Source of the DNA: Streptomyces griseochromogenes | Lineage (GTDB): Bacteria; Actinomycetota; Actinomycetes; Streptomycetales; Streptomycetaceae | Direction of reading: 5' to 3' | Length of the DNA: 64,000 nt | NCBI RefSeq assembly: GCF_001542625.1 | Contig: NZ_CP016279.1 | Coordinates: 682,001-746,000, forward strand | Part shown: positions 51,596 to 60,662 of the stretch, one piece after another | Layout of the letters: every line of letters begins with the position of its first letter | Numbering within the stretch: the first letter of the stretch is position 1 | The notes under the pieces: generated by a model | What the model was told of the DNA's origin: nothing | The model's database searches: none | What the model saw: the letters and a program-made list of their open reading frames with translations, nothing else | Made by a program: the position numbers and the translations under genes

Positions 51596-53446
51596 TTGAA
51601 CGGGGACCACAACGGGGTCGAGCCGCTGGAGGACGACGACCCGCGCCGGATCGGTCCGATCCCGCTGGTCGGACGGCTCGGCGCCGGCGGCATGGGACGG
51701 GTCTATCTCGGCGTGCACGAGGGCCGGTACGCGGCCGTCAAACAGGTACTGCCCTCCGTCGTCGGCGAGGACAAGGACTTCGTCCGCCGCTTCGGGCACG
51801 AGCTGGACAACCTCGCCCGGCTGCCCGCAGGGGCCACCGCACCACTGCTCGTGGGCGACCGCGCCGCCCGGCCGCCGTGGTTCGCCACCGCCTACGTGCC
51901 GGGCCTGACCCTGCGCGAGGCCGTCGAGCTCAACGGCGGGCCGCTGCCGCCCGAGGCGCTGTGGCTGCTGCTGCGGGAGGCCGCGGCAGGACTGGTGGCG
52001 GTGCACGAGCTGGACATGGTGCACCGGGACGTCAAGCCGTCCAACGTCATGCTGACCCTCGACGGGCTCACCCTCATCGACTTCGGCGTCGCCCGGGCCG
52101 CCGAGCAGAGCCAGCTGACCCGGACCGGCATGGTGGTGGGCACCCCCGCCTACATGTCTCCCGAACAGGCCTCGGGAGCACGGGTGTTGACCGGCGCCGT
52201 GGACGTCTTCGCCCTCGGCTCCGTCGTGGCGTACGCGGGATCGGGGCGGCCGCCCTTCGGCGACGAGTCCGGGCACGGCGTGCTCTACCGGATCGTGCAC
52301 GAGCAGCCCGACCTGGAGGAGCTGCGCGCGGCCGACCCCGAACTGGCCGCCGTCGTCGCGTCCTGCCTGGACAAGGACCCCGAGGACCGGCCCACCGCCG
52401 CCGAACTCCTCGAACTGGCCGACGGACGGGGCCCGTCCGAGTCGCCGCTGTGGCCCGGGTCCGTCACGGAACGACTCACCGGGCGGGCGGAGTTCGCGGC
52501 GGTGGTGCCGGAGGTGACGGAGGTGCCGGAGCCGCACCGCGAACCGGAGCCGGAGGCCGAGCCGGGGCCCGAGGTGGTCGTACGGCCTCCCGCGGAGCAG
52601 CGGCAGGGCAAGCGGCCACGCGAACAGCGCCGCAGGCGCGTCCTGGTGGCCGTCGTACCGGCCGTGATCGTCGTCGGTACGGCGACCCTGGCCTTCCAGC
52701 TCCTGCCGTACGCCACCGACTCCGGCCGCAAGGGCACCGCAGGTACCCCCGAAGCCTCCGTCTCCGCGTCGGCCGATCCGGCACCCGGCGAGCCCTCCGA
52801 GAGTCCTTCCGGCACCAAGAAGCCGGGCAGGAAGGGCTCGGCCTCTCCCGCGGGCGAGAAGAAGCCGCACAAGGGAGGTTCGGACGGCGGCGCGGAGGGA
52901 CCGGGCGGCTTGGGCGGTTCGGGTCCGGCGGGCGGCTCAAGCGGCACCGGAGGCGATCCGGGCTCCGGTTCCGGCGGCTCCGGAGGTTCCACCGGTTCCT
53001 CCGGCGGTTCCTCGGGGGGCTCGGCCTCCGGTGGTTCCCCGGGCGGCTCCTCCTCCGGCGGAACCTCCACGGCCGGTCCCGGCTCGGGCACCTTCCGCCT
53101 CAAGAACGGTGAGAACGGCAAGTGCCTGACCCAGGTCTACGGCTCCACGGGCCTCGGCGACTGCTCGGACCCGACCGCCCACTGGACCTTCCGCAGCGCG
53201 GCGGGCGGCAGCGTCAAGGTCGTCAATGTCTCGACCGGTGCCTGCCTGAGCGCCAACGGCAACAACCAGGCCGTCTTCGTCGGGGACTGCTCCCAGGGCA
53301 GCAGCGGCCTGCGGTGGAGGACGGGCTCGGGCAACTCCCTGCGTACCGTCTACGACGGCGGCTGCCTCGACCTCGCCTTCGGCGGGGGAGTGGCCGAGGC
53401 GACCTGCCAGTCGGGGGCCGCCTCCCAGAGCTGGGCGAGAACCTGA
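51596..53446 (+). CDS. Ser/Thr protein kinase with extracellular ricin-type lectin domain
   Basis: 616 residues from a TTG with GGGGGAGAG directly upstream. Kinase domain about 17-280: glycine loop GRLGAGGMGRVYLG, catalytic lysine in YAAVKQV, HRDVKPSN (H143, D145), DFGVARAAE and GTPAYMSPEQ. One membrane segment (VLVAVVPAVIVVGTATLAFQ, about 348-368), a long Gly/Ser-rich stalk, and a ricin-type trefoil from about 498 (NGKCLTQVYGSTGLGDCSD, NNQAVFVGDCSQG, CLDLAFGGG). Reads as a transmembrane receptor kinase that may sense glycans. A strong hairpin follows. Confidence 0.9.
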   Translation: MNGDHNGVEPLEDDDPRRIGPIPLVGRLGAGGMGRVYLGVHEGRYAAVKQVLPSVVGEDKDFVRRFGHELDNLARLPAGATAPLLVGDRAARPPWFATAYVPGLTLREAVELNGGPLPPEALWLLLREAAAGLVAVHELDMVHRDVKPSNVMLTLDGLTLIDFGVARAAEQSQLTRTGMVVGTPAYMSPEQASGARVLTGAVDVFALGSVVAYAGSGRPPFGDESGHGVLYRIVHEQPDLEELRAADPELAAVVASCLDKDPEDRPTAAELLELADGRGPSESPLWPGSVTERLTGRAEFAAVVPEVTEVPEPHREPEPEAEPGPEVVVRPPAEQRQGKRPREQRRRRVLVAVVPAVIVVGTATLAFQLLPYATDSGRKGTAGTPEASVSASADPAPGEPSESPSGTKKPGRKGSASPAGEKKPHKGGSDGGAEGPGGLGGSGPAGGSSGTGGDPGSGSGGSGGSTGSSGGSSGGSASGGSPGGSSSGGTSTAGPGSGTFRLKNGENGKCLTQVYGSTGLGDCSDPTAHWTFRSAAGGSVKVVNVSTGACLSANGNNQAVFVGDCSQGSSGLRWRTGSGNSLRTVYDGGCLDLAFGGGVAEATCQSGAASQSWART

Positions 53447-53462
53447 GACACACGCCGGACCA

Positions 53463-53489
53463 GGGCCCATCGGCGCCGCCGATGGGCCC
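53463..53489. terminator. Hairpin after the kinase gene
   Basis: 12-bp perfect stem GGGCCCATCGGC / GCCGATGGGCCC with a 3-base loop, 16 bases after the stop. Confidence 0.8.
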
Positions 53490-53551
53490 ATCGGCAGGAC
53501 GCCCCACTGGGCCGTGGACCAGGGCTGACGTCCGTTCGTAGCGTCGGCGGC

Positions 53552-54499
53552 ATGACCCCAGAGCACAAGGGCACGGCCCAGCTGACCACCGCGATGATGC
53601 TGTCCGGCACCCTCGGCGTTTTCGTCGTCGAGTCCGGCGCCCCGCCCTTCGACGTCGTCTTCTTCCGCGTCCTGTTCGGCGCCCTCGCCCTCGGCGGCTA
53701 CGTCGTCGCCCGTGGCTGGCTGCGCGACCACGGCTTCACCCCGCGCACCCTCGCGCTCGCCGTCCTCGGCGGGGTGCTCATCGTCTTCAACTGGGTGCTG
53801 CTGTTCCAGTCGTACGAGAACACGTCCATCTCGGTGGCCACGGTGGTCTACCACACGCAGCCCTTCTACGTGGTCCTCCTCGGCGCCCTGCTGTTCCGTG
53901 AACGGCTCACCGCGGCCCGGGTCGGCTGGATCGCCGTCGCCTTCGCGGGCCTGATCCTCGTCTCCGGGGTGACCCCCGCCGACTTCACCGGCGGCGGCGC
54001 CTACCTCACCGGCATCGGCCAGGCCCTGCTCGCCGCGCTGCTGTACGGCCTGTCCACGCTGGTCACCAAGCGGATCACCGGCGTGCGCCCGCATCTGATC
54101 GCCCTCGTCCAGGTGCTGGTCGGCATCCCGCTGCTGCTGCCGTTCGCCGACTTCGGCGCGATGCGGGGCACCGGCTGGGACTGGGGCTGGCTGGCCGGCC
54201 TCGGCCTCCTGCACACGGGCGTGATGTACGTCCTCATGTACGCCGCCTACGCCCAGCTGCCCACCTCGAAGATCGCCGTCCTGGCCTTCGTCTACCCGGC
54301 GGTCGCCATGGTCATGGACTGGGCGGTGTACGGCCACCACATCGGCCCGGTCCAGGCGCTGGGCGTCCCGCTGATCGTGACGGCGAGCCTGAAGGTCACG
54401 CTTGCTCGGCCACGAGCCGCCGCGCCTGCTCCACGAACAGCCGGGCCGGAGCCGAAAGCCGCTTCCCGGCCCGCCACGCCAGCTGCGTGCGAAGCGTGA
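53552..54499 (+). CDS. EamA/DMT superfamily transporter
   Basis: 315 residues, about ten membrane segments in two EamA repeats (for example LALAVLGGVLIVFNWVLLFQ and LLAALLYGLSTLVTKRI). Exports or imports small metabolites; substrate unknown. TAGCGT ends seven bases before the ATG with TGGACC 18 bases further up, a leaderless promoter layout. The 3' end (AAPAPRTAGPEPKAASRPAT) runs 104 bases into the convergent LysR gene, so either the two coding ends really overlap or this tail was gained by loss of an earlier stop. Confidence 0.88.
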   Translation: MTPEHKGTAQLTTAMMLSGTLGVFVVESGAPPFDVVFFRVLFGALALGGYVVARGWLRDHGFTPRTLALAVLGGVLIVFNWVLLFQSYENTSISVATVVYHTQPFYVVLLGALLFRERLTAARVGWIAVAFAGLILVSGVTPADFTGGGAYLTGIGQALLAALLYGLSTLVTKRITGVRPHLIALVQVLVGIPLLLPFADFGAMRGTGWDWGWLAGLGLLHTGVMYVLMYAAYAQLPTSKIAVLAFVYPAVAMVMDWAVYGHHIGPVQALGVPLIVTASLKVTLARPRAAAPAPRTAGPEPKAASRPATPAACEA

Positions 54500-55280
54500 A
54501 CGGAGGCTCCCAGGCGAGCCGTACGAGGGAGCCCTCCGCGAGTTCGGCGGCGACCGTCACCTCGGGCAGCAGCGCGATCCCGAGGCCGGCCGCCGCCGCG
54601 CGCTTGGTCGCCTCGATCGTCCCGAACTCCCTGAACTCCACCGGCTTCAGCGCCGTCAGCTCCCGCTCGAACAGATCCCGGTAGGCACAGCCCGGCTCGG
54701 TGGCCAGCAGGGACTGCCCGGGCAGATCGGCCGTCGCGAGCGGCCTTGTGGCGAGCGCGTGTCCGGGGGCCGCGACCAGCGCCAGCGGCTCCACCGCCAG
54801 CACCGCGCTCTCCAGCCCCGGGTGCTCGGTCTCCTCCTCCATCAGGAGCCCGACGTCGTACGTCCCCTGCCGCAGCGCCAGCCGGGTCTCGTCGCCGATG
54901 GTGGTCCGCAGGGCGAGCCGCACCTTCGGGTGGCGGTGGTGGAAGTACTCCAGCAGCGGCGGCAGCCGATAGGAGGTCAGGGACTCCATCGTCCCGACGG
55001 TGAGAGTGCCGGAGGGCTCCTCGGGGCCGGTGACCGCCGCCCGGGCCTCCTCGGCCAGCTCGATGATCTGCCGGGCGTAGGGCAGCAGCCGCTCGCCCGC
55101 CTCGGTCAGCCGGATGCGGCTGCCGAGCCGGTCGAACAGCTCGACGCCCAGCGAGGACTCCAGGGCGCGGACCTGGCTCGTCACACTGGACTGCGCGTAC
55201 GACAGTTCGGCCGCCGCCCGGGTGAAGCTCAGCACCGTGGCGACCTTCTCGAAGGTGACGAGCAGCCGGAGTTCCATCAT
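54396..55280 (-). CDS. LysR family transcriptional regulator
   Basis: 294 residues. Helix-turn-helix about 3-62 (LSFTRAAAELSYAQSSVTSQVRALE) and a two-lobe effector domain (GTLTVGTMESLTSYRLPPLL). The start is ATGATG at 55275-55280; the first ATG overlaps the stop of the upstream small gene as ATGA. It is convergent with the DMT transporter gene; the neighbouring transporter could be its target but is not divergent. Confidence 0.9.
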   Translation of the reverse strand: MMELRLLVTFEKVATVLSFTRAAAELSYAQSSVTSQVRALESSLGVELFDRLGSRIRLTEAGERLLPYARQIIELAEEARAAVTGPEEPSGTLTVGTMESLTSYRLPPLLEYFHHRHPKVRLALRTTIGDETRLALRQGTYDVGLLMEEETEHPGLESAVLAVEPLALVAAPGHALATRPLATADLPGQSLLATEPGCAYRDLFERELTALKPVEFREFGTIEATKRAAAAGLGIALLPEVTVAAELAEGSLVRLAWEPPFTLRTQLAWRAGKRLSAPARLFVEQARRLVAEQA

Positions 55281-55573
55281 TCGCCCCGGGGATCGTCCTT
55301 CTTGCCGTCCCTGTCGAGGGACTTCAGGAACTCGGGGTCGTCGTCGGGGGCGACCCAGCGGGCCGGTGACTGTCCGCCTGCCGAGACCGCGCGCGCCTTG
55401 CCGGTGATCAGCCAGGCGACCGGGCCCACCAGGACCCAGCCGAAGACCAGCACGATGACCACCCACACCACCTTCGGCAGGTGGCGCACCTCTTCCTCGG
55501 GGGTGTTCAGACAGTCCACGAACGCGTAGATCCACAGCGCCAGGACCAGCAGGGTCGGCAGATACCTGAGCAT
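55277..55573 (-). CDS. PLDc_N domain membrane protein
   Basis: 98 residues. Two membrane segments, LPTLLVLALWIYAFVDCL and VVWVVIVLVFGWVLVGPVAWL, separated by NTPEEEVRHLPK: the phospholipase D-nuclease N-terminal (PLDc_N) pattern, here without any catalytic domain. A charged cytoplasmic tail follows. Translationally coupled to the LysR gene by ATGA. Divergent from the menaquinone decarboxylase gene. Confidence 0.85.
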   Translation of the reverse strand: MLRYLPTLLVLALWIYAFVDCLNTPEEEVRHLPKVVWVVIVLVFGWVLVGPVAWLITGKARAVSAGGQSPARWVAPDDDPEFLKSLDRDGKKDDPRGE

Positions 55574-55650
55574 GGTCGTGCGAGCTCCCGAATGAGGTGG
55601 GTCGGCCCCGGTGACGGGGCCAGGTTAGCCGGTGGCCGATACTGGGACAC

Positions 55651-57102
55651 ATGGCTTACGACGATCTTCGCTCCCTGCTGCGCGCGCTGGAGCGCGAGGG
55701 AGACCTCAAGCGCATCAAGGCCGAGGTGGACCCTTATCTGGAGGTCGGGGAGATCGTCGACCGGGTGCAGAAATCCGGCGGCCCCGCGCTGCTCTTCGAG
55801 AACGTGAAGGGCTCGGCGATGCCCCTCGCGATGAACGTCTTCGGGACCGACCGGCGGCTGCTGAAGGCGCTGGGCCTGAAGTCGTACGGCGAGATCTCCG
55901 AGAAGATCGGCGGGCTGCTGCGGCCCGAGCTGCCGCACGGCTTCGTGGGCGTGCGCGAGGCGTTCGGGAAGCTCGGCGCGATGGCGCACGTACCGCCGAA
56001 GAAGATCAAGGACGCCCCCGTGCAGGAGGTCGTGCTGCACGGGGACGAGGTGGACCTGGACCGGCTCCCGGCCCTGTTCACCTGGCCGAAGGACGGCGGC
56101 TCCTTCTTCAACCTCGGGCTCACCCACACCAAGGACCCGGAGACGGGTATCCGCAACCTCGGGCTCTACCGCCTCCAGCGGCACGACAAGCGCACCATCG
56201 GCATGCACTGGCAGATCCACAAGGACAGCCGGAACCACTACCAGGTGGCGGCCCGGCGCGGCGAGCGCCTCCCGGTCGCCATCGCCTTCGGCTGCCCGCC
56301 GGCCGTTTCCTACGCCTCCACCGCGCCCCTGCCCGGGGACATCGACGAGTACCTCTTCGCCGGGTTCATCGCGGGCAGGCGCATCGAGATGGTCGACTGC
56401 AAGACGGTCCCGCTCCAGGTCCCCGCGAACGCCGAGGTCGTCCTGGAGGGCTGGCTGGAGCCCGGCGAGATGCTCCCGGAGGGCCCCTTCGGCGACCACA
56501 CCGGCTTCTACACCCCGCAGGAGCCGTTCCCGGCCCTGAAGATCGACTGCGTGACGATGCGCAGGCGCCCGCTGCTCCAGTCGATCGTGGTCGGCCGCCC
56601 GCCGACGGAGGACGGCCCGCTCGGCCGCGCCACGGAGCGCTTCTTCCTCCCCCTCCTCAAGATCATCGTCCCGGACATCGTGGACTACCACCTCCCCGAG
56701 GCCGGCGGCTTCCACAACTGTGCGATCGTCTCGATCGACAAGAAGTACCCGAAGCACGCGCAGAAGGTCATGCACGCGATCTGGGGGGCGCACATGATGT
56801 CCCTGACCAAGCTGATCGTGGTCGTGGACGCCGACTGTGACGTGCACGATCTGCACGAGGTCGCCTGGCGGGCCCTCGGCAACACCGACTACGCCCGCGA
56901 CCTGACCGTCGTGGAAGGCCCCGTCGACCACCTCGACCACGCCTCCTACCAGCAGTTCTGGGGCGGCAAGGCGGGTATCGACGCCACGAAGAAGTGGCCC
57001 GAGGAGGGCTACACCCGTGACGGCGGGTGGCCGGACATGGTTCTGTCGGACCCGGATACGGCGGCCCTGGTGGACCGCCGCTGGAAGGAGTACGGCCTGT
57101 GA
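55651..57102 (+). CDS. mqnL: UbiD-family decarboxylase, menaquinone (futalosine) pathway
   Basis: 483 residues. UbiD fold with prenylated-FMN site: the conserved EGPFGDHTGFYTPQEPFP near 270-290 and VGGRPPTEDG-like VVGRPPTEDGPLGRATERF. Removes the carboxyl group of the naphthoate intermediate in late menaquinone synthesis. GATACT ends seven bases before the ATG, so a leaderless transcript is likely. The prenyltransferase gene overlaps its stop by GTGA. The mqnL name is by genomic context (mqnP, UbiX, mqnE adjoining). Confidence 0.88.
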   Translation: MAYDDLRSLLRALEREGDLKRIKAEVDPYLEVGEIVDRVQKSGGPALLFENVKGSAMPLAMNVFGTDRRLLKALGLKSYGEISEKIGGLLRPELPHGFVGVREAFGKLGAMAHVPPKKIKDAPVQEVVLHGDEVDLDRLPALFTWPKDGGSFFNLGLTHTKDPETGIRNLGLYRLQRHDKRTIGMHWQIHKDSRNHYQVAARRGERLPVAIAFGCPPAVSYASTAPLPGDIDEYLFAGFIAGRRIEMVDCKTVPLQVPANAEVVLEGWLEPGEMLPEGPFGDHTGFYTPQEPFPALKIDCVTMRRRPLLQSIVVGRPPTEDGPLGRATERFFLPLLKIIVPDIVDYHLPEAGGFHNCAIVSIDKKYPKHAQKVMHAIWGAHMMSLTKLIVVVDADCDVHDLHEVAWRALGNTDYARDLTVVEGPVDHLDHASYQQFWGGKAGIDATKKWPEEGYTRDGGWPDMVLSDPDTAALVDRRWKEYGL

Positions 57103-58001
57103 GCAGCGCCTCCGCGGCACTCCCGCGGCCAGGTCGCACCAAGGCGTTCCTGCGTCTGGTGATGATCGAGCACTCGGTCTTCGCGCTCCCCTTCGCCTAC
57201 ATCGCCGCGCTGACCGCGATGTACCAGTGGGACAAGAACATCCACTGGGGCCGCCTGCTGCTGGTCACGATCTGCATGGTGGGCCTGCGCACCTTCGCGA
57301 TGGCGGTCAACCGGATCATCGACCGCGAGATCGACGCCCGCAACCCGCGCACCGCCCACCGTGAACTGGTGACCGGCGCGATGACGGTGAAGCACGCCTG
57401 GACGGGTGCCCTGATCGCCCTGGTGATCTTCCTGGGCGCGGCGGCCCTGCTGAACCCCCTCTGCCTGGCCCTGGCCCCCATCGCGGTCATCCCGATGGTG
57501 GTCTACCCGTACGGCAAACGGTTCACGAACTTCCCGCAGGCCATCCTGGGCCTGGCCCAGGCGATGGGCCCGGTCGGCGGCTGGCTCGCCATCTCGGGGT
57601 CCTGGTCCTGGGAGGCGGTGATCCTGGGCCTGGCCGTCGGCATCTGGATCGGCGGCTTCGACCTGATCTACGCCTGCCAGGACGTGGAGACCGACCGCGA
57701 GATCGGCGTCATGTCGGTCCCGGCGCGCTTCGGCATCCCGGCGGCGATCTGGGGCGCCCGCGCGTGCCACACGATCACCACGGCCCTGTTCGTCTGGTAC
57801 GCCCTGGCCACCCACGCCGGAGCCTTCTTCTGGCTGGGCCTGGTGATCGTCGCGGGCGCGTTCGTGTACGAGCACCGGATCGTCCGCCCGCATGACCTGT
57901 CCCGCCTGAACAGGGCGTTCTTCTCGACGAACGGCTTCATCGGGATCAGCCTCTTCGTGTGCGCCCTCATCGACCTGCTGGTGCGCGGTCTGACTCCGTA
58001 G
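57099..58001 (+). CDS. mqnP: UbiA-family prenyltransferase, menaquinone pathway
   Basis: 300 residues from a GTG overlapping the previous stop. Eight or nine membrane segments and the two aspartate motifs of UbiA enzymes: N71RIIDREIDARN and D195VETDREIG. Attaches the polyprenyl tail to the dihydroxy-naphthoate ring. Directly coupled to the UbiD-type gene. Confidence 0.92.
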   Translation: MSSASAALPRPGRTKAFLRLVMIEHSVFALPFAYIAALTAMYQWDKNIHWGRLLLVTICMVGLRTFAMAVNRIIDREIDARNPRTAHRELVTGAMTVKHAWTGALIALVIFLGAAALLNPLCLALAPIAVIPMVVYPYGKRFTNFPQAILGLAQAMGPVGGWLAISGSWSWEAVILGLAVGIWIGGFDLIYACQDVETDREIGVMSVPARFGIPAAIWGARACHTITTALFVWYALATHAGAFFWLGLVIVAGAFVYEHRIVRPHDLSRLNRAFFSTNGFIGISLFVCALIDLLVRGLTP

Positions 58002-58245
58002 CCCTTTCGGGTGAGGCTCGCATACGGCACCGCTCGGCCCGTGCGGGGCATCCGCGCTGATCAGGCCACGGTCCCGGGGGCAGCCGGGGTGATCCGGGGC
58101 CATGCCCATGAGCCCGTTCACGCTCAAGCGTCTCCCCGCGCGCGCGGGCTTCGATGTCCGGCAGCCCGGCGACGCGCCCGGCCGCCGGACGCGTAGCCGC
58201 CCCACCCGGCCTGAGCGCGGCCCGACCCGCCGGTACGCTCAAGGT
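58002..58245. promoter_or_regulatory. Gap upstream of ubiX with a leaderless-type promoter
   Basis: No gene supported in these 244 bases. CTGAGC (58211-58216), a 17-base spacer and TACGCT (58234-58239) put the expected transcript start at or beside the GTG of ubiX (58246), so ubiX probably has its own promoter and a leaderless mRNA. Confidence 0.5.
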
Positions 58246-58920
58246 GTGAACGCAGGAGAAACGCAGCGCGCGCCTTGGATCGTGGGGGTGTCCGGAGCTT
58301 CCGGGACGCCGTATGCGGCTGCCGTGCTGCGGGCGCTGCTGGACGCCGGGGAGGCGGTCGACCTGGTGGTCAGCCGGGCCTCGCGGCTGACGCTGCTGGA
58401 CGAGACGGGGATCTCCTTCCGGGACGCGCACTGGCAGGAGGACCTGCGGGAATGGCTGGCCCGGGGCGCCGACGGAAAACCCGGGACCTTCGATGTGGAC
58501 ATCAGCGCGGTGCGGTACTGGAGCGCGGGGGATCTCGCCGCCGGGCCGTCCTCGGGGTCGTACCCGGCGAAGGGGATGCTCATCGTGCCCGCCTCGACCG
58601 CCTGTGTGGCCGGTGTCGCCCTCGGGCTGTCCAAGGATCTGCTCCAGCGCACCGCGAGCGTCACACTGAAGGAGCGCCGGCCGCTGGTCGTGGCCGTACG
58701 GGAGACCCCCCTGAACGGTCAGACCCTGCGGCACCTCGTCGCGCTGGACGACGCGGGGGCGAGTGTGGTGCCGGCCTCGCCCGCCTTCTACGCGGGCGCG
58801 ACCCACATCCAGGATCTGGTGGACTTCGTCGCCGGACGGGTGCTGGACGCGGCGGGCGTCGGGCACGGTCTGTACCGGCGCTGGAAGGGCGAACTGGGCG
58901 GCGGCGCAGCGGTCCGGTAG
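58246..58920 (+). CDS. ubiX: Flavin prenyltransferase (UbiX family)
   Basis: 224 residues from the GTG at 58246. Rossmann-like flavoprotein: GVSGASGTPYAAAVLRALL at the N-terminus, AKGMLIVPASTACVAGVALG and KERRPLVVAVRETPLNGQT. Makes prenylated FMN, the cofactor of UbiD-type decarboxylases, and so activates the decarboxylase encoded just upstream. In the futalosine context it may be called mqnM. Confidence 0.93.
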   Translation: MNAGETQRAPWIVGVSGASGTPYAAAVLRALLDAGEAVDLVVSRASRLTLLDETGISFRDAHWQEDLREWLARGADGKPGTFDVDISAVRYWSAGDLAAGPSSGSYPAKGMLIVPASTACVAGVALGLSKDLLQRTASVTLKERRPLVVAVRETPLNGQTLRHLVALDDAGASVVPASPAFYAGATHIQDLVDFVAGRVLDAAGVGHGLYRRWKGELGGGAAVR

Positions 58921-59000
58921 CCGAGCAAGTCGAGCAAGTCGCAGTACCTCTCATCACTTCAGGAACGTTCAGAACTTTTCCAGGGGAAGGCTTCGATCGC

Positions 59001-59456
59001 ATGGACGCGGTGGACAGGCAGCTCATCCAGGCCCTGAGGGAGAACGGCCGGGCCTCCTACGCGGAGCTGGGGCGCCTCGTCGGCCTTTCGGGACCCAGCG
59101 TCACCGACCGCATCAACCGTCTGGAGGCGGCCGGTGTCATCACCGGCTACCGCGCCACCGTGAACGCGGCCTCCCTCGGCCTCGGTGTGACCGCGCTGAT
59201 CGGCATCTCGCTGTCCGACGCGGCCGACCACGAGGACGTGGCCCAGCGGCTGAAGGAGCTCCCGGAGATCGAGGACTGCTGGTTCATCGCCGGCGACGAC
59301 TCCTACATGCTCAAGGCGCGGGCGGCGGACGTGGACGGGCTGGAGAGGATCATCCGGCGGCTGAGCGGGACCAAGGGCGTCTCGCGGACTCGTACCACCA
59401 TCGTGCTGTCCACGAAGTGGGAGAACCGGGTCGGGGAACTGCCCGAAGAGGTCTAG
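59001..59456 (+). CDS. Lrp/AsnC family transcriptional regulator
   Basis: 151 residues, GGGGAAGG ten bases before the ATG. N-terminal helix-turn-helix (VDRQLIQALRENGRASYAEL, LVGLSGPSVTDRINRLEAAG) and a RAM ligand-binding domain (VTALIGISLSD, CWFIAGDDSYMLKARAAD). Lies between ubiX and mqnE on the same strand, so it may sense an amino acid or pathway product and adjust menaquinone genes; this is by position only. Confidence 0.92.
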   Translation: MDAVDRQLIQALRENGRASYAELGRLVGLSGPSVTDRINRLEAAGVITGYRATVNAASLGLGVTALIGISLSDAADHEDVAQRLKELPEIEDCWFIAGDDSYMLKARAADVDGLERIIRRLSGTKGVSRTRTTIVLSTKWENRVGELPEEV

Positions 59457-59494
59457 GGATACCGTTGGCGGGGCTGTCGGAGAAAGGTGAAGGC

Positions 59495-60658
59495 ATGGAC
59501 GTCGGGCTCAAGCGCGAGCTGGAGGAGAAGGTCCGCTCCGGGGAGCGGCTGTCCCGCGAGGACGGCATCGCGCTGTACGAGTCGGACGACCTGGCCTGGC
59601 TGGGCGGGCTCGCGCACGAGGTGCGGACGCGCAAGAACGGTGACGTCGTGCACTTCAACGTCAACCGGCACCTCAACATGACCAACGTGTGCACGGCCTC
59701 CTGCGCCTACTGCTCGTTCCAGCGCAAGCCGGGCGAGAAGGACGCGTACACGATGCGCATCGAGGAGGCCGTCAAGCTCGCCAAGGCGATGGAGTCGGAG
59801 AACCTCACCGAGCTGCACATCGTCAACGGCCTGCACCCGAACCTGCCGTGGCGCTACTACCCGCGCTCCCTGCGCGAGCTGAAGGCGGCCCTCCCGAACG
59901 TCTCGCTGAAGGCGTTCACGGCGACCGAGATCCACCACTTCGAGACGATCTCCGGGCTCTCGGCCTCGGAGATCCTCGACGAGCTGATCGACGCCGGTCT
60001 GGAGTCGCTGACCGGCGGCGGCGCCGAGATCTTCGACTGGGAGGTCCGGCAGCACATCGTGGACCACCGGACCCACTGGGAGGACTGGTCCCGCATCCAC
60101 CGGCTGGCGCACGAGAAGGGCCTCAAGACCCCGTGCACCATGCTCTACGGCCACATCGAGGAGCCCCGTCACCGCGTGGACCACGTGCTGCGGCTGCGTG
60201 AGCTGCAGGACGAGACCGGCGGCTTCCAGGTCTTCATCCCGCTGCGCTACCAGCACGACTTCGTGGACATGAAGGACGGCAAGGTGCGCAACCGCCTGCA
60301 GGCGCGCACCCAGATGGCGACCGGCGCCGAGGCCCTGAAGACCTTCGCCGTCTCCCGTCTCCTCTTCGACAACGTCCCGCACGTGAAGGTCTTCTGGGTC
60401 ATGCACGGCGTGCAGACCGCCCAGCTCGCCCTCCAGCACGGCGCCGACGACATGGACGGCTCGGTGGTCGAGTACAAGATCACGCACGACGCGGACAACT
60501 ACGGGACCCCGAACAAGCTGACCCGCGAGGACCTGCTGGACCTGATCCGCGACGCCGGCTTCCGTCCCGTGGAGCGCAACACCCGTTACGAGATCATCCG
60601 CGAGTACGACGGTGCGGACCCGCTGCGCCGGGAGTCCCCCCAGCCGATGCGGGTGTGA
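59495..60658 (+). CDS. mqnE: Aminodeoxyfutalosine synthase (radical SAM)
   Basis: 387 residues. Radical SAM cluster motif C66xxxC70xxC73 in NVCTASCAYCSFQRKPGE, then LHIVNGLHPNLPWRYYPRSL and TGGGAEIFDWEVRQ, all typical of MqnE. It joins an adenosyl radical from SAM to the chorismate-derived enolpyruvate benzoate, an early step of the futalosine menaquinone route. GGAGAAAGGTGAAGG precedes the ATG. The GNAT gene follows after 4 bases. Confidence 0.96.
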   Translation: MDVGLKRELEEKVRSGERLSREDGIALYESDDLAWLGGLAHEVRTRKNGDVVHFNVNRHLNMTNVCTASCAYCSFQRKPGEKDAYTMRIEEAVKLAKAMESENLTELHIVNGLHPNLPWRYYPRSLRELKAALPNVSLKAFTATEIHHFETISGLSASEILDELIDAGLESLTGGGAEIFDWEVRQHIVDHRTHWEDWSRIHRLAHEKGLKTPCTMLYGHIEEPRHRVDHVLRLRELQDETGGFQVFIPLRYQHDFVDMKDGKVRNRLQARTQMATGAEALKTFAVSRLLFDNVPHVKVFWVMHGVQTAQLALQHGADDMDGSVVEYKITHDADNYGTPNKLTREDLLDLIRDAGFRPVERNTRYEIIREYDGADPLRRESPQPMRV

Positions 60659-60662
60659 CGCG

